From Neckera pumila (lineage: Eukaryota; Streptophyta; Bryopsida; Hypnales; Neckeraceae): DNA of 64,000 nucleotides. Positions within the stretch are counted from its first letter, which is position 1. Every line of letters begins with the position of its first letter. The notes beneath the pieces were generated by a model, which was not told the origin of the DNA, made no database searches, and was given only the letters and a program-made list of their open reading frames with translations. Where the stretch lies: assembly GCA_963969595.1 (NCBI GenBank), contig OZ018408.1:310001-374000 (forward strand), written 5' to 3'. The position numbers were made by a program, and so were the translations under genes. This document shows positions 32,911 to 44,748 of this stretch, piece after piece.

Positions 32911-33862
32911 TATCATGCACTATCTTGTGAGCCTTTAATCCCTACCTTTTGGATAAAGCAAACACAACCGCGTTCTTGTTTTCTTAATGTACAATTCTTA
33001 GGATTGGATGTAAGCAATTGGCCTTTCAAGCAATGAATAAATTTCTTGGTGATGTTTAGTCTTAGATATTTCATTCTTTAAGTACAAAGTATTCAAGCGA
33101 TGAAAATTAGGTGTTAGTAATTTTGGCTAATTCTAAAGAAAAACCCCTAGCTTTCAATTTTCAATTGGTTTTTATGGATATTTTTTGGATTTAGAATATT
33201 GTAGACAGTGCTATAACAATTCTAAGATGGCATTACTAGTCTAGTTATAAGTGTGGGTGAGAAAAATATGTGGATCTAAAGCATGAAATGAAACTTTTAT
33301 GTTCAAACTTCATCCATTTATAATTCCTTCAATTTTTATCTATTTTTTTTATAGATTTATCTTTGCTATAATTTTTCAGTGTGTATATAAGTTAAAATTG
33401 CAAAGTTCTAAGTTTTACATATGCTAGACTGTATAAACCATATGAGGTGTAATTCTAAGTGAACGGTTTTGGATTATAGAGTTTAAACTTCAAACATCCA
33501 GTTCTAATCATGCCATTTTAAAAATTATACAACACATGCTAATCATACCTTCTCTACATGAATTAGAGACCTCTAAAATTTTGGATGATTTTTAATCACC
33601 AAAACTTCACCTAAGAATTTTTCTTGAATTTTTTTGTTTTTTTGGTTGATTTTTAGTAGTTTTGGGTGTTTTAAAATTAATTCTATTTGAGGATTGAAAT
33701 TCTTCCTAGTTTTGTACTAAATCTTGGTTTTCATCCCAAAATTTGTCTATTTAACATCCAAACTTCATCTTCTTCTTTTATTTATTTATTTTAGACTTAT
33801 TTTCAAAGCCTTTCATGTTTTTAAAATCCTATCTATGAAGATTAACTATGTGAAGTTACATC
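32911..33862. other. AT-rich spacer, nothing recognised
   Basis: No coding region or clear repeat relation. Confidence 0.4.
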
Positions 33863-34769
33863 TTAATTCCTAAAGTTCTATGACTATATTTTCACCGAAA
33901 ACGCTCAAAAATTGCCATTTTTAGAACAAGTAACAAATTTGTTTTGGCACATAGAATTGTGGGACCTTGTAGTATGCTGACTTGAAAACATGTGGTAAAA
34001 ATTTCAGAAATTTCCACCACATGGATTGCAGGATATAAGCATTTAGATTCACTGAAATCATTTTTGGGCCTTGCGAAAAACAAGGCAGTTGCACTTCACA
34101 AGCTCACTTTTCTATGAAAAAATGTCCAAAATGGTGGTTTTTCTTTGGATTCTTTTTTTAGACAAGTTAGCCACATGCTTGAAAATTTTAACATCATTTG
34201 GAATTGTACAACATATTAGAAAAGATAGTAAGTAGAAAGAAGTAGAGAATGATTCAGAATACTAAATTGTTAAGAATTTAATTATTGAATTAAAAATTGA
34301 CAATTACAATGGTTGCAATGTTGTAATAAACAATCTACATCCTATAATTTGAATTTTTTCAAAAAATATTGAAAATCGAGTAAGATGAAGGACTTCAAAG
34401 TTTATTTTAGAGTAGAGAATGCATAACTATATGCAAACAAAAAATCCTCATAACTTTTGACTCATTGATCAAAATGGAATGATTCAAAGCTTTCCACTAT
34501 ACAACTCTAGAAAACCAATTTAAAATATTTTGTTTTTGAAAAAAGTGATTTTTTTTATCTAGCCAAACTGCTTGGATGGGAAAAAAATAACATATTAGGC
34601 CATAATTTTTTACTTATAATTCCAACTGTCATGAAACTCATGAAAGATATCCCTCATCCCTACCTTCTATTTAAAATTTGGGCCAAAAATATGAAAATAT
34701 CTAGTTACACATACCTGCCCAAAATTTCTATATAGCCAAAAAAACCTATGTTGGTTCTTTAGGGGTTAA
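33863..34769 (-). mobile_element. TTAA element, family A, reverse orientation, full length
   Basis: TTAA at 33863-33866 and 34766-34769; in reverse complement it begins TTAACCCCTAAAGAACCAAC. Complete family A body. Confidence 0.78.
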
Positions 34770-36407
34770 GGTTGTATTCAAGTTAGCTCGAAAGCCAAAT
34801 TCTATTGCCTAAATTTCTACTTGAATAGTAATGTTGGATAGGATGACCAACAAAAGAGTCATTATGTGCATTTATTTTATTTGTGACAACCACCACGTTG
34901 CATCTACCCTATGTTCCATCCGTGGTTCCATCACCAATGTTGTGTGTTCTTTAGTCCACTCCAGGTTTCCTATGTTTTGTGCATTGCTTAATTGGTCATT
35001 TTTTACAAAGAAATATATAGAAAAAAAAATACATATATCTATTTTACAAAGTTTGGTCTTAGGACACTCAGTCACAAAGAACTTTTCATAGATCAATATT
35101 TTTTTAATTTAATGGAAGGGGAGAAACAATCATGAAAGATGTGCATATGGATGTTTCCTACAAATCTATGCATTCAAATTCTAAAACTTCATCACTAATG
35201 TTTTCCAACCAATTATCATATAAAACTATGAACATTAAATGAAACAATTCACTAAAAATGGAGTTTAGGTTTTTAAAAATTAAACTTTGGCATGCTTGAT
35301 TGGAATTGCATAAAAATTGAATGTCAATTATGCAAAGACAAAAAACTACCAAATGTATTCTATATTAGAGTTATTTGTAAAGGTCGTCCCCAGTTGTCAC
35401 AATGGTGTCAAAAGAAGGTATATAACTAAAAATAACGCAAAAGAAACACAGCTCTAAACTCTATCAGACCCCAATTTTGGTGATTCAAGAGTTTTGTCTT
35501 GTGTTTTCCTCCAACTCCAACTCTTGATCCTACATTACACACACTGTCTTTATGATCAACTCTATTATGCAAAATTCTTTGAATGACACAATAAGCAATT
35601 TGTAAGAATATTGTATTCCACTGCACATGATTGTGAGCTTGTGCACATTGACTGTTGCAAATTGAATCTAACAAAAATGTCCACCAAATTCTTTTCAATC
35701 CATCAGAAAAATCTACTGTCTCTTTCTGAGGCTGGTGTGAATCAAGAGTCCACATGAGCACCAAAAAGACTTGACTCATTTAGTCCAAGATCCCACACCA
35801 AAGTCCACAAGAAGTTAACTTACAACATTAACTCACGTTTTTTTTTTAATGCAATGGTCACCATCTCTTTGAAGAAAAAAAAACTTGCAACATGAACTAA
35901 GGTGATGAACTTGTTGCATCATTATGAAATTTGCTTCTAAGCTTAGTAATTTTTTGCTGCTACTGGTAGCTCCTTGCTGTGTCCAGCATAGAGTCTGGAA
36001 CCACATAATTTACGCTTGATTCAACCTGCGGCCATCTTGTCAATCGATTGCCACGCTTGGAGCCACCCTCTCGCACTGATCAATAGCTCATTATGGTAGC
36101 TTATAGCAAGCCCTGTATACCGATGGATTGGGCTGTCTGTCTCCTCACGATCGAGAGAAATTCATTTTGTAATATTTATTAAGGCTAACTTACTACACTA
36201 ATTCTCCATTGAATGATGCAGTCCATTGAATGATGCATGTGCTTAATAGTACCATACCTGATCATACAAGAATGTTATCCTTGTGAGATCTTATTGAATT
36301 CATCACTCTTTGCCACTATGAGAACATGAGATTATGCATATCAATCAGGCAATTGAAGTTCATTATGGTGGATTAGACCTGAAGTGAGTGCAGATCCAGA
36401 ACTTAAG
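34770..36407. other. Intergenic DNA, no gene supported
   Basis: Minus-strand frame 35426-35779 (117 codons) has no domain I recognise and no neighbours to support it. Otherwise AT-rich DNA, with the tiny insertion listed at 35817. Confidence 0.35.
35817..35898 (+). mobile_element. Ultra-short retroposed 3' tail with target duplication
   Basis: Insert of about 47 bases: a T-run, then TAATGCAATGGTCACCATC, TCTTTGAAG and an A-run. It is flanked by aacttacaacattaact (35817-35833) and aaacttgcaacatgaact (35881-35898). Confidence 0.75.
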
Positions 36408-36525
36408 CTCAAAGTTGTTGTTGGTTTTTTGGTTTTTTTCTTTTTCTTTTTTGTTTGTTTTATTTTTTGTGTTTTTTGGTTGTGGTCTTTGCAATGAAAT
36501 CCTGTTTCATTTGTGTCAAAAAGGA
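36408..36525 (+). mobile_element. Short retroposed tail, T-rich body
   Basis: A T-rich stretch is followed by gcaatgaaatcctgtttcat and tgtgtcaaaaagg, between flanks agaacttaa at 36392-36400 and 36526-36534. Similar to the tail at 23783-23832. Read as a LINE or SINE 3' end; the right flank overlaps the TTAA of the next element. Confidence 0.5.
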
Positions 36526-36530
36526 AGAAC

Positions 36531-37273
36531 TTAACCCCTAAATGACGGACCCATGACCATTGATTTCAAACCTCACTGTCCGTCACTCAATTTGCTACCA
36601 TTTTTCAACTAGATATGTATGAAAAATTTTATATTTATTTTTCAGAGATGAAAGTACATCTCTTCTTTACTTTAGAAAAAATTTAGTTTTTTTTGTGGAA
36701 AATTAGTTTCTTAAAGAATTTTTGAAGAAAAAGTGAAGAAAAATCATATTAAATAGAAAATATTTCAAAAAATCTGAAAATTTCACCATAAGTGTTTGTC
36801 ACAATGACAAACATCATGGTGTAAACCCAATTTCCGTGTCATTCTATATTTAGAAAATAATAGACATTGAAAATACACCCAAAGTTCAAATTGCAATAAA
36901 ATATGCAATATTAGGAATTTTTTCAAAATTCAAATTGGAGTAGAAACTAGAATAGATGACCTTCATTTTGTTAGTTTGACTCAAACTCAAGAAATATCAT
37001 TTTTGTGGAGAAATTTCAGATTAAAGCAAGGAGCAACAACTTCCCAAAATACTCTAAAATAGCATATTTTGTGATCCGTTTTTTTAAACAGCTTCTCATT
37101 TCCGTGAAGACAAAAATTGGAAAGAGTACAAACTCAATTGGATATTCTTCATAACCCATTGTGAAAGGTCAACAAGGAAGAGGAGGATGAAAAAATGCTT
37201 TTGAATTATTCTTAGCTCAATAGTATTGTCATCAGAACGCCACGGAATGGCGTTCTCGGCGTTCCAAGGTTAA
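36531..37273 (+). mobile_element. TTAA element, family E
   Basis: TTAA at 36531-36534 and 37270-37273; left end TTAACCCCTAAATGACGGAC, right end (reverse) TTAACCTTGGAACGCC. Just inside the left end TGACGGAC (36543-36550) pairs with GTCCGTCA (36578-36585). Single copy here, so the assignment rests on its ends. Confidence 0.55.
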
Positions 37274-37375
37274 GTTCTATGATATATATATATATGGAGT
37301 TATGATATATGTATGGAATTCTGGGCAGATGTTGAAACTAAGTAAGTTGTGGCTTGTTCCATACATCCAGCATTC

Positions 37376-37717
37376 TTAACCCTATAAGGATGGGTTGTCT
37401 CCGCGGAAATCATCCTTTTGATACAATGTGCATAATCTACTTTAAGAAAATCAAAAGCACTCATTCAAGGACAAGCTACTATAGAAGGTCTTTCTTCTTT
37501 GCACGAAATTTCAAGGATGAACAATCGTACTTCTGTCCTACATGCAAAGATTCTATGTCATTCATCGGACACTTAATGTTCGCGACAACATTAAGGTAGT
37601 CTACTCTAAAACCAACCAGGTTCTAATTGAGACCCCTATCCGAGAAGGATTGACATCTTGCTTGAAGTATCTTCTATTGTCAATGATGAGTTAGGTAGGC
37701 TTAAAGGGTCACTTTAA
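37376..37717 (+). mobile_element. TTAA element, family F
   Basis: Left end TTAACCCTATAAGGATGGGT at 37376, with AAGGATG and CATCCTT inverted at 37386-37417. About 200 bases are shared with 53830-54060 (tgtgcat(a/c)atctactttgag). It runs up to the TTAA that starts the next element. Confidence 0.5.
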
Positions 37718-38998
37718 CCCCTAAAGGCCCAAGGCAATTTTTGGCTCCAAAACCACTGAAAACTGCCATTTTTGTTGCAATCACTCAAGAATTCCAAGAA
37801 AAACTTTTTTTTTAGAATCTAATTGTAGGCTCTTGTACTTCATTTGTCTTAGAATATGTGGTAAAAATTTCATGAAGTTTGACCGTACGGATTGGAAGAT
37901 ATTAGCATTTGAGGTTGAAATTTTTTTTTTTTTGAATTGTGGCCTACAATTCAGATGACTTTGACGGCCATTTGTAGATTTTTTTTGCACTACATACCTT
38001 TGGGTTTTTTTATTTTAACCCTTAAAGGACCATTGTCCCTTCGGGGGACAAATGTGTTTTGGGGCAAATACCTGTGGGCTGAAATTTTCTCCTAATTTTG
38101 TGACTTTTATGTGAGGTAGAAAAGCTATTTAGCTTCGTGGAAATATATATTTTTCACAATTGGTGCCTCAGAACAAAAGTTATGACCAAATAAGCTCAAA
38201 ACAGGGGACAATAGGCAGCAAAAAAAATTTGCAATTTTTTTTTTTCTTTTAAGTAATTTTTTTTGCATAGATTATATTTTTGTCTATCCAAAAAGACTTT
38301 ATTCATTTCATTTGGATTTGTTTTGAGAAAGTTATGGACATTCTTGTTTTTTGGGCAGTTAGAGCATCCTTTTGAAAAAAATAACTTGTAGGATTCATTT
38401 CTGAATGCTATTTTTCAAAAAATTTCAATTTTCTTTTTTTTGCATGGTTTAGCTTACTTTCTAGAACAATCTCACCATTGGGATTAGTGCATTTTCATTC
38501 CATCTAAAATATATGAAAATTTTAGACTTTCCTTCTATCTCGTACCTACTTCTATTTAACAATTTTTTTTTAAATGAAAATTAAGTTTTTTTGAATTTTT
38601 CTTTTTTTGGTAGATTTTCAATTCAATTCTCCACTATAAACATTTAAAGCTCAAAACTCTATAGTGCAAAAATTTTAAGTTAAAAATGTTCAAAGTCAAA
38701 AAATCCAATCCCACAATGTGTTGAAAAACTTGTTTTTTTTACTTTAAACGCAGATATCTTGCAATTTGTGCGGTCAAAAATTCTGAAATTTTTTCCACAC
38801 ATTCTCGTATTAGTTAGGTGTAAGATCCTATGGTTAGATGTGCAAAAAAAACATTTTAAAATTTTTTTCACTCTTTGCTATAAAAATGATAGGTTTGGGT
38901 GTTTTTTGGTAGAAAAAAGGCCTTAGGCCTTTAGGGGTTAATGCTTAACATTTGAGTTGATAGTCGGAATTTTTTTTTCAGAATGTCATAACTTGATT
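37714..38998 (+). mobile_element. TTAA element, family B-like, split by another B copy
   Basis: Left part 37714-38018 begins TTAACCCCTAAAGGCCCAAG and follows family B to gcactacata. The text then breaks at TTAA for the inserted copy 38015-38941 and resumes at 38942 (aacatttgagttgatagtc, matching family B ttgagttgagaatct). It breaks again at TTAA 38999, where another element sits. Confidence 0.65.
38015..38941 (-). mobile_element. TTAA element, family B, full length, reverse, nested
   Basis: TTAA at 38015-38018 and 38938-38941. In reverse complement the left end is TTAACCCCTAAAGGCCTAAG with the palindrome AAAGGCCTAAGGCCTTT (38916-38932). The other end holds ATTGTCCC/GGGACAAAT (38032-38054). 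It sits inside another family B copy. Confidence 0.8.
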
Positions 38999-39439
38999 TT
39001 AACCCCTAAAAGCCTAAGGGGTTTGGACAAAATACAAATGTGTTATAAAATCTAAGTTCTAAAACTTTTTTGAAGTTTGCATCAAAGAAGATAATGTGAA
39101 GCATGAAAAATAGAAAGCATTTGTGCGGTCAAATTGTAAAATTATTCTTAGATTTTCTTAAAATGAATTTTGAAGATATAACTTCAAAAATTCACCAATA
39201 ATACAATTTCTATTTTTAGCATTTGAATTTTTTTTTATTGGTCAAAATTGTGGTTTCTATTGATTTGTGAAAAAATGCATGAGATCTAGTAATGAGAACA
39301 CCAATACTTTCCTAAAATAGTAAATTTTTCAACACTAGGCAAATCTAGATACTTTATGCTATTTTTCTTATATTTTTTATTTGACTGTAGCGATTTGAGT
39401 TTTGAATATAAATATTGATAGACTACCCAATCTTTTGCA

Positions 39440-39474
<35 letters not shown>

Positions 39475-39550
39475 TTTTTTTTTGGGCTGAAAATTTTGCC
39501 TAAAGTCGGGCGACGACCATAAAATGGTCACTTGAGCACTTAGGACTTAA
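38999..39550 (-). mobile_element. TTAA element, family D
   Basis: TTAA at 38999-39002 and 39547-39550. The right end, read in reverse, is TTAAGTCCTAAGTGCTCAAG followed by GACCATTTTATGGTC (39515-39529). The same end is found at 44437. Contains an A-run/T-run tract at 39441-39483. Confidence 0.65.
39441..39483. repeat. Long A-run followed by T-run
   Basis: About 30 A directly followed by about 12 T. Could form a hairpin; could also be a retroposon tail meeting another. Length may be unreliable in the assembly. Confidence 0.85.
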
Positions 39551-40000
39551 TCCCTAAAGGCCCAATCCCCTCGAGGATTGTGAGCTCCCAATTTGTCAAT
39601 TGTGACTCATAGTTTTCTTTTTTTTTGTTATTGTGTAATTTAAGTCATAAAAAGATACAAAAAGACCAAAAAAGAGTGAAAGACCAAACTAGAGTTGTTA
39701 TATATCCATATAGCATTTGGTCAATAATAGGATTTTTTCCTAATAGATCCCTAACTCCTGCTTGTAAATAAGTTAGAACCCCAAAAGTAGCGAAAATTCA
39801 AAAGTTTGAGGGTTCTTATTTGAAATAGCCTAAAATGTTGTACATGTGACTCTACTTGGCTAAAAGTGGTCCAAAGGAAGTCTAGAGGAGTCTTAGGATA
39901 GATTCCCTTGGAGAGGTTTCAGTTTCAAAATAGCAGAAACCCCAAATATAGCCTACATGAGTTTCTTTCTTGAGATGGGCCAGCGGAGGAATCTGCGGTT
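39547..40000 (+). mobile_element. Start of a further TTAA element
   Basis: TTAATCCCTAAAGGCCCAAT at 39547 shares its TTAA with the preceding element. The palindrome CAATCCCCTCGAGGATTG follows at 39563-39580. The far end was not found. Confidence 0.4.
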
Positions 40001-41839
40001 GCCAAATTGTGCTCTTGGTTTGGAAACATGCCAAGAGGTCAAAAGCGGAATCCACCCGCCAAGATTCCTTTGCATGTGAAAGATTCCCTGACTACCGATT
40101 ATTTTAAACAAGATAAAATTTCCATCCAAACTAGTGTGTGCGGGGTGAAGAATTATGAACTTGCACATCCCTTGGGAAATTATATGAGAGGTTCCCCGAG
40201 AAGTTTCAAAATTTTCCAACTTAGGGAAATACCTCATCCGGACGGTCAATTACTTAAACTAACAACGGGAAATTCATGTAAATTTTCCAGACTGTGGTAA
40301 AATCTTACAAAAATGAGGATAGTCTCTTTTATGTTAATAATGCGCTCCGATAAGTTTCATGGCGTTTCAATAGTTGGAGGTGGCCCAATCAGTGACATTC
40401 CTCCAAATTAATCATGTGGCGGGATTTGCGTGAAATTGACTGGCGTCCCGGGAGCGAACCAAGTCAAAATCAAGTCAACAAGGGGTCTTTTCTTACTCCC
40501 TCAGACATTTCTAACAACCCTAGCTAGTTACTTTAGTCAAAAAAGGCCAACTCCAAAATCTAGATTTTTATCCTTTAACTGGCCTCAGTTAGCACTAATC
40601 TAGGAGAGGTTTTAGACGTTGGAATAGGGGGAAGGGAGGCCTCCACACTAAAAATGGCCTCCTGAAGCCATTGGCGCAATCCGTTTGAAATTTCAAAGTA
40701 AACTCCAAAAAATACAACGTTGGACCAACGTAAACCCAAGTGTCGTGAAAATCTTAGAGATAAGGATGAAAATCTTAGAGATAAGGATAAAAATCTAAGT
40801 TGATAAGGTTACCAAGGTAACTTGAGGGAGGTGAGCTCCTTGGGAAACCTATAAAAGGGGGCCCATTTCCCTTTCAAACCACCTTCATTCTTGTTTTGGG
40901 TCTGTAGGTCCGTGGGTCCAACTTATGTTGGATTTTTTTGCATTTTAGTCAAGGGCACTTCCACGGTGTTTTCTGAGCACTTTGTGCTCCGTTGTTGCTC
41001 TATTTTCAGCTTTTGAAGGTCTTGGGGGTTCTTCTTTCTTTGTGGTTATAAGCTTTTGAATAGTCTTGGGTGTTATTTGGCTTTATTTTGAGTCACTTTG
41101 GTCACTAACTTGTTATTGAGAGTTCTTTGCTTGAAATACTAACCTTGGTTGAGAATTCCTTTGAGTTTGTACTAATCCTAAAGCTACCCCCTCCGTGCCT
41201 TGGCTTTGCCGCCCACAAGGGGCCTTTAGTATTTTAAGTTTGTTATTTTCTAATCCATGTGCGTTGTACTAATGCCCTGAGTTGGGTTCCCCCACGTGGG
41301 GTCGTTGAGTCTTCTTCCCAGGTGTCCTTTGTGTGCGTTTCATCCCCTAGGACAGCGGAGCTTTGCACACATCCACACCCGGAGTGGTTATTGCTTGAAA
41401 TACTAATGTTGTCTTTTAAATTAACCCTTGGTGTGTGGTCCTCCCCCCGATACGCCGGAGTTTTGGACCCCCTAAAGCTTGTTATGTCCTAACTGTTTAA
41501 GTCCTTCTTTGAAAGTGCTTGTAAACGTGTGCCCCCCCTGTTAGGCAGCAAAGCTTTGACCGTTAGTCCTTTCTAGTCCTAAAGTGTTTGTTAAAATTCC
41601 ACCATACAGCGAAGCTTTGGACCCACGAGCAAGGGAAATCTTAGAGTTGGTATTAAACCCAACTCGACGGTAAAGCCTTGAACTCCCCGGGTGATTTCTT
41701 CCAAAGTTTAGTTTCCAAGACAAGCTTGAAAACTCTCAAAGTTTAGCCTCCAAGAAGTAGGTCCCATAGCGGGTAAACTCCCCCGTAGGAGACGTGAGTT
41801 AGAATTTTAGGGTCCAATAAAACCATTACCATTTGGCTT

Positions 41840-42010
41840 ACCGCAGCAATCGGGCTCTCCAGCCAACCAAGCTCCCCAGCAACCGGGTGACCCAACCAGC
41901 TAGGTCCCTTCAGCCAGCCAGTGCCCCAGTCGGGCCGAGTACCGCAGTAGCTGGACCACCGCAGCAGCCAAACTACCATAGCAGCCGGGCCACTGCAGCA
42001 GTTAAGCTCC
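41840..42010. repeat. Degenerate GCAGCAGCC-rich minisatellite
   Basis: Variants of ccgcagcagccgggcca recur roughly every 18-25 bases, with much drift. Every reading frame is interrupted or repetitive. Confidence 0.5.
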
Positions 42011-42529
42011 CAACTCTAGGATCGACCCCTGCGAGCTAGGCCTTGGGCCAAAATTTCGTTTTTTTTTTCCCTTTTTTTAGTTTAGTTTAGAAGGGGAAGA
42101 AAGAGAGAAGTAATTAAAAAAAAAGGGGGAGGCTAATACTAGGAACTAGAGTAGTAGAAGTAGGAAATCTAAAAGTAGAAGTAGGAAATTAGAAAAGGAG
42201 AAGTAGGAAGTGATCAAGTAGAAGTAGGAAATTAGAAAATTAGAAGTAGGGAATTAATAAAGTAGAGATAGAAGTAGGACATTGTAGGGTTGGAAGGGGA
42301 ATTGTGTTGGAGCACCCAAGTAACCTGCAAACTCACACAATCACTCCACGCACAATTTGCCCAAGCTCTCTATATACCATCAATTAAAAACTTGCATATT
42401 ACAAACGAGGAGAAAGATGAAATTGGAAAGAAGAGTACTAGTGGATGGATTAGGGGAAATCTCAACTAACAATTTGGACCATTGAGAAAGTAAATGTAAG
42501 AGCAAAAAAGAGTGTGCCCTTGGAGTGTA

Positions 42530-42662
42530 AGAGAAAAGTCAATGTATAAGAATTTTGGAAGGCCATGGGGTAAAAACAAAGTCAACGCGTAAGAACTTTT
42601 GGAAGGCCATGGTGTAAGAGGTGTAAGGACGAAGTCAGTGCGTAAGAACTTTGGAAGGCAAA
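42530..42662. repeat. Tandem repeat, three units of about 50 bp
   Basis: aagtca(a/g)(t/c)g(t/c)(a/g)taagaa(c/t)ttt followed by tggaaggc occurs at about 42536, 42582 and 42634. Confidence 0.7.
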
Positions 42663-43899
42663 GTTGTTTGGTATAAGAAAGGGGTGGAAAGAAGGAGAAG
42701 AAGAAGGGAAAGAAGAAAGAAATCCCGCCACATCTATCAATTCGTTCTAAAATCTTCCCCGATTCAAGAATTACTCAAGGGACCGAGGATCCTAGAGGAG
42801 GGGACATGGCCGAAGGGGGAAATCTCAACCACCTAATCCAAGATCTCCAATACGAGGTGGGCCACTAAAAATCCCACTCTTCCTTGTTAAAACTTGTTGT
42901 AATTAGTGTGATTAGAAGAGGGCCGAAAGCTAGAGCAGCATAGACCATAGGTCAGGTCAGATTTAGGTTAGGAAGTAAAAACTAGAGATTTAGGGGTTTC
43001 CAGAAAGATAAAGTACGTTCAAATCCAAGTTAAAACGAGAAAATTACATACGGATGAAGTTTTGCCCATGAACCGGCTAAAATCCACCCAAAATTCGTCC
43101 AAAAGATAGAAAACTTACATCTAAAAGGAAAATTTAACCTAGGAAAGACAAAGTAAAAGTAGAAATTAATTTAGGAAATTAGGTTAGCAGTAAATAGTGG
43201 ATGAAGTTCCAAATCCAAGTTACCGACCAACTTTCATCCATCAGTAAATTGGGTCAATAAAAGTCGATCCCAAAGTAAATAGTAAATTAGAAAGGATAAA
43301 AATAACTTGTAAAAAGCAAAAGAGTAAAAAAGCAAGAAAAAACCAGTAAAAATCCAACTAACATTTTTCGATGGGATAAATTAGATTTAACCAGGTAAAT
43401 TAGAGTAACTCTTTTCGGTCAAAATCCAGAGTCATATTTAGTTAGGATAACTCAAATCAGACCTTGGGTAAAATATCAGGCAAAATTAAAAGTAGCAACC
43501 CATAGAAAACCATGGATGAAGTTTGATGAACCAAGTAGTGGTCAAACTTCATCTATGCATAAGTTTTGCTAGGAACATCCGATCCCAGTGAGCTTTAGGT
43601 TTCTGAAAATGGCGTGAAATCTTCTATCATCTAAAAATACTAAAATTAGACAATAGATTAGGAAAAACCCAAGACCTTTGCGGCTCAAACAAGCCAGGAC
43701 ACCTCAATTGTAGGCAGTCATAGGCTAGAATGTTTGAGGCCTCTTTTTTGCAAGGGGATTAGATGTTTAGTGGTTAGAAAAGTTCCATTGCTTGGAAGGC
43801 ACAATGGATCAACTCTTAGACACCCACTCAGGGTAGGATTTCGTAAGTAAAATTAGAACCTTGTTGTGTATGATTATTTATCAAGGGTGGGTAAATAAG

Positions 43900-44505
43900 C
43901 GCCCACAGGGACACTTGGGATTTCGGGCATGCTTGTGTGCCTGAATTATGGGCTGATTTTTTGAAACTTTTTGAAGATAAGAAATCACATTAGCTTTCTA
44001 AAAATATGCTTTTGTTTCAATTGAGGCCCGGGAACAAAAGTTATGCCATCCAAAGTCCAAAAAGCAACTTGTCGGGCAGAAAAAAAAAACTATAAAAAAT
44101 TGTATTTTTTTTAAAAAAAAATTCTCAAAGATCATGTTTTTTTTCTATGTTTGGAGCTTTGATTCATTCTATTTGGACTCAGAATGAGAAAGTTATAGAC
44201 AATCTTGTTTTTCGGGCAATCTAAAGTCTTCTTCAAAAAACAACTTATAGAATTCATTTTTGAATGCAATTTTCAAATTTTTTCAAATTTTCTTTTTGAA
44301 AAAGGTTAAGTTTGTTTGCAAGAACAATCACATCATTGGGATTATGGTGTTTTATTTCCACTTAAGAGTTATTAACAATTTAGTGTTTCATTCAATTTTG
44401 GACCTACTTCTACTTAATAATTTTTTATATGTCAAATTAACCTCTAAGCGCTCAAGCGACCATTTTATGGTTGCTGCTTGACTTTGGGCAAAATTTTAAG
44501 AGCAT
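43900..44505 (-). mobile_element. TTAA element remnant, family B body joined to a family D end
   Basis: 43900-44436 is family B in reverse (aacaaaagttatgccat, acaatcttgttttt and ttatagaattcatttttgaa). At 44437 a TTAACCTCTAAGCGCTCAAG end with GACCATTTTATGGTT begins, as in the element at 38999-39550. Either a D copy inserted here and was truncated, or the two families recombined. Confidence 0.55.
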
Positions 44506-44748
44506 ACTACATAAATGACCCACATACGGGTTTTTTTTAGTGCCATGTGATAACCCTATCCTACCTAATCCCAAAGAACGGGGTCTTGAGCCAGATTTTC
44601 TTAAACTTGCGAATGAAATTATGGACCTTAGCGGGAAACTGTCGCAGAGCAGTGTCGTTCAAAGCCACGCTATGCGCCTATGGTCAATTGTTGCCTTCCA
44701 AATGAGGTGTTCAAGCTTGGTTTGGGACCATGTTTCTTGGTTAAAGAC

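Larger units (their letters stand above)
40001..43890. other. Unclassified, more GC-rich block, possibly LTR-retroelement remnant
   Basis: Composition differs from the neighbours. Seen: a TATA-like cctataaaaggggg at 40849-40862, followed by a stretch that could be a transcribed leader. A doubled gaaaatcttagagataagga lies at 40749-40791. Degenerate gcagcagcc-type repeats lie at 41840-42010, a purine-rich stretch at 42080-42300 and a ~50-bp tandem repeat at 42530-42660. No gag or pol frame, no clear TG...CA pair and no primer-binding site were found, so an LTR origin is only a guess. Confidence 0.3.

Noticed and set aside
35426..35779. Minus-strand frame of 117 codons
   Set aside because: No domain, no upstream signals and no partner exon; chance frame is likely.
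36531..37273. Family E element as a certain TTAA transposon
   Set aside because: Only one copy in the window and a weak right inverted end, so kept as a feature at moderate confidence but not used as proof.
40849..42060. Solo LTR of a Gypsy or Copia element
   Set aside because: No TG...CA ends with a 5-base duplication, no primer-binding site and no pol sequence could be found.
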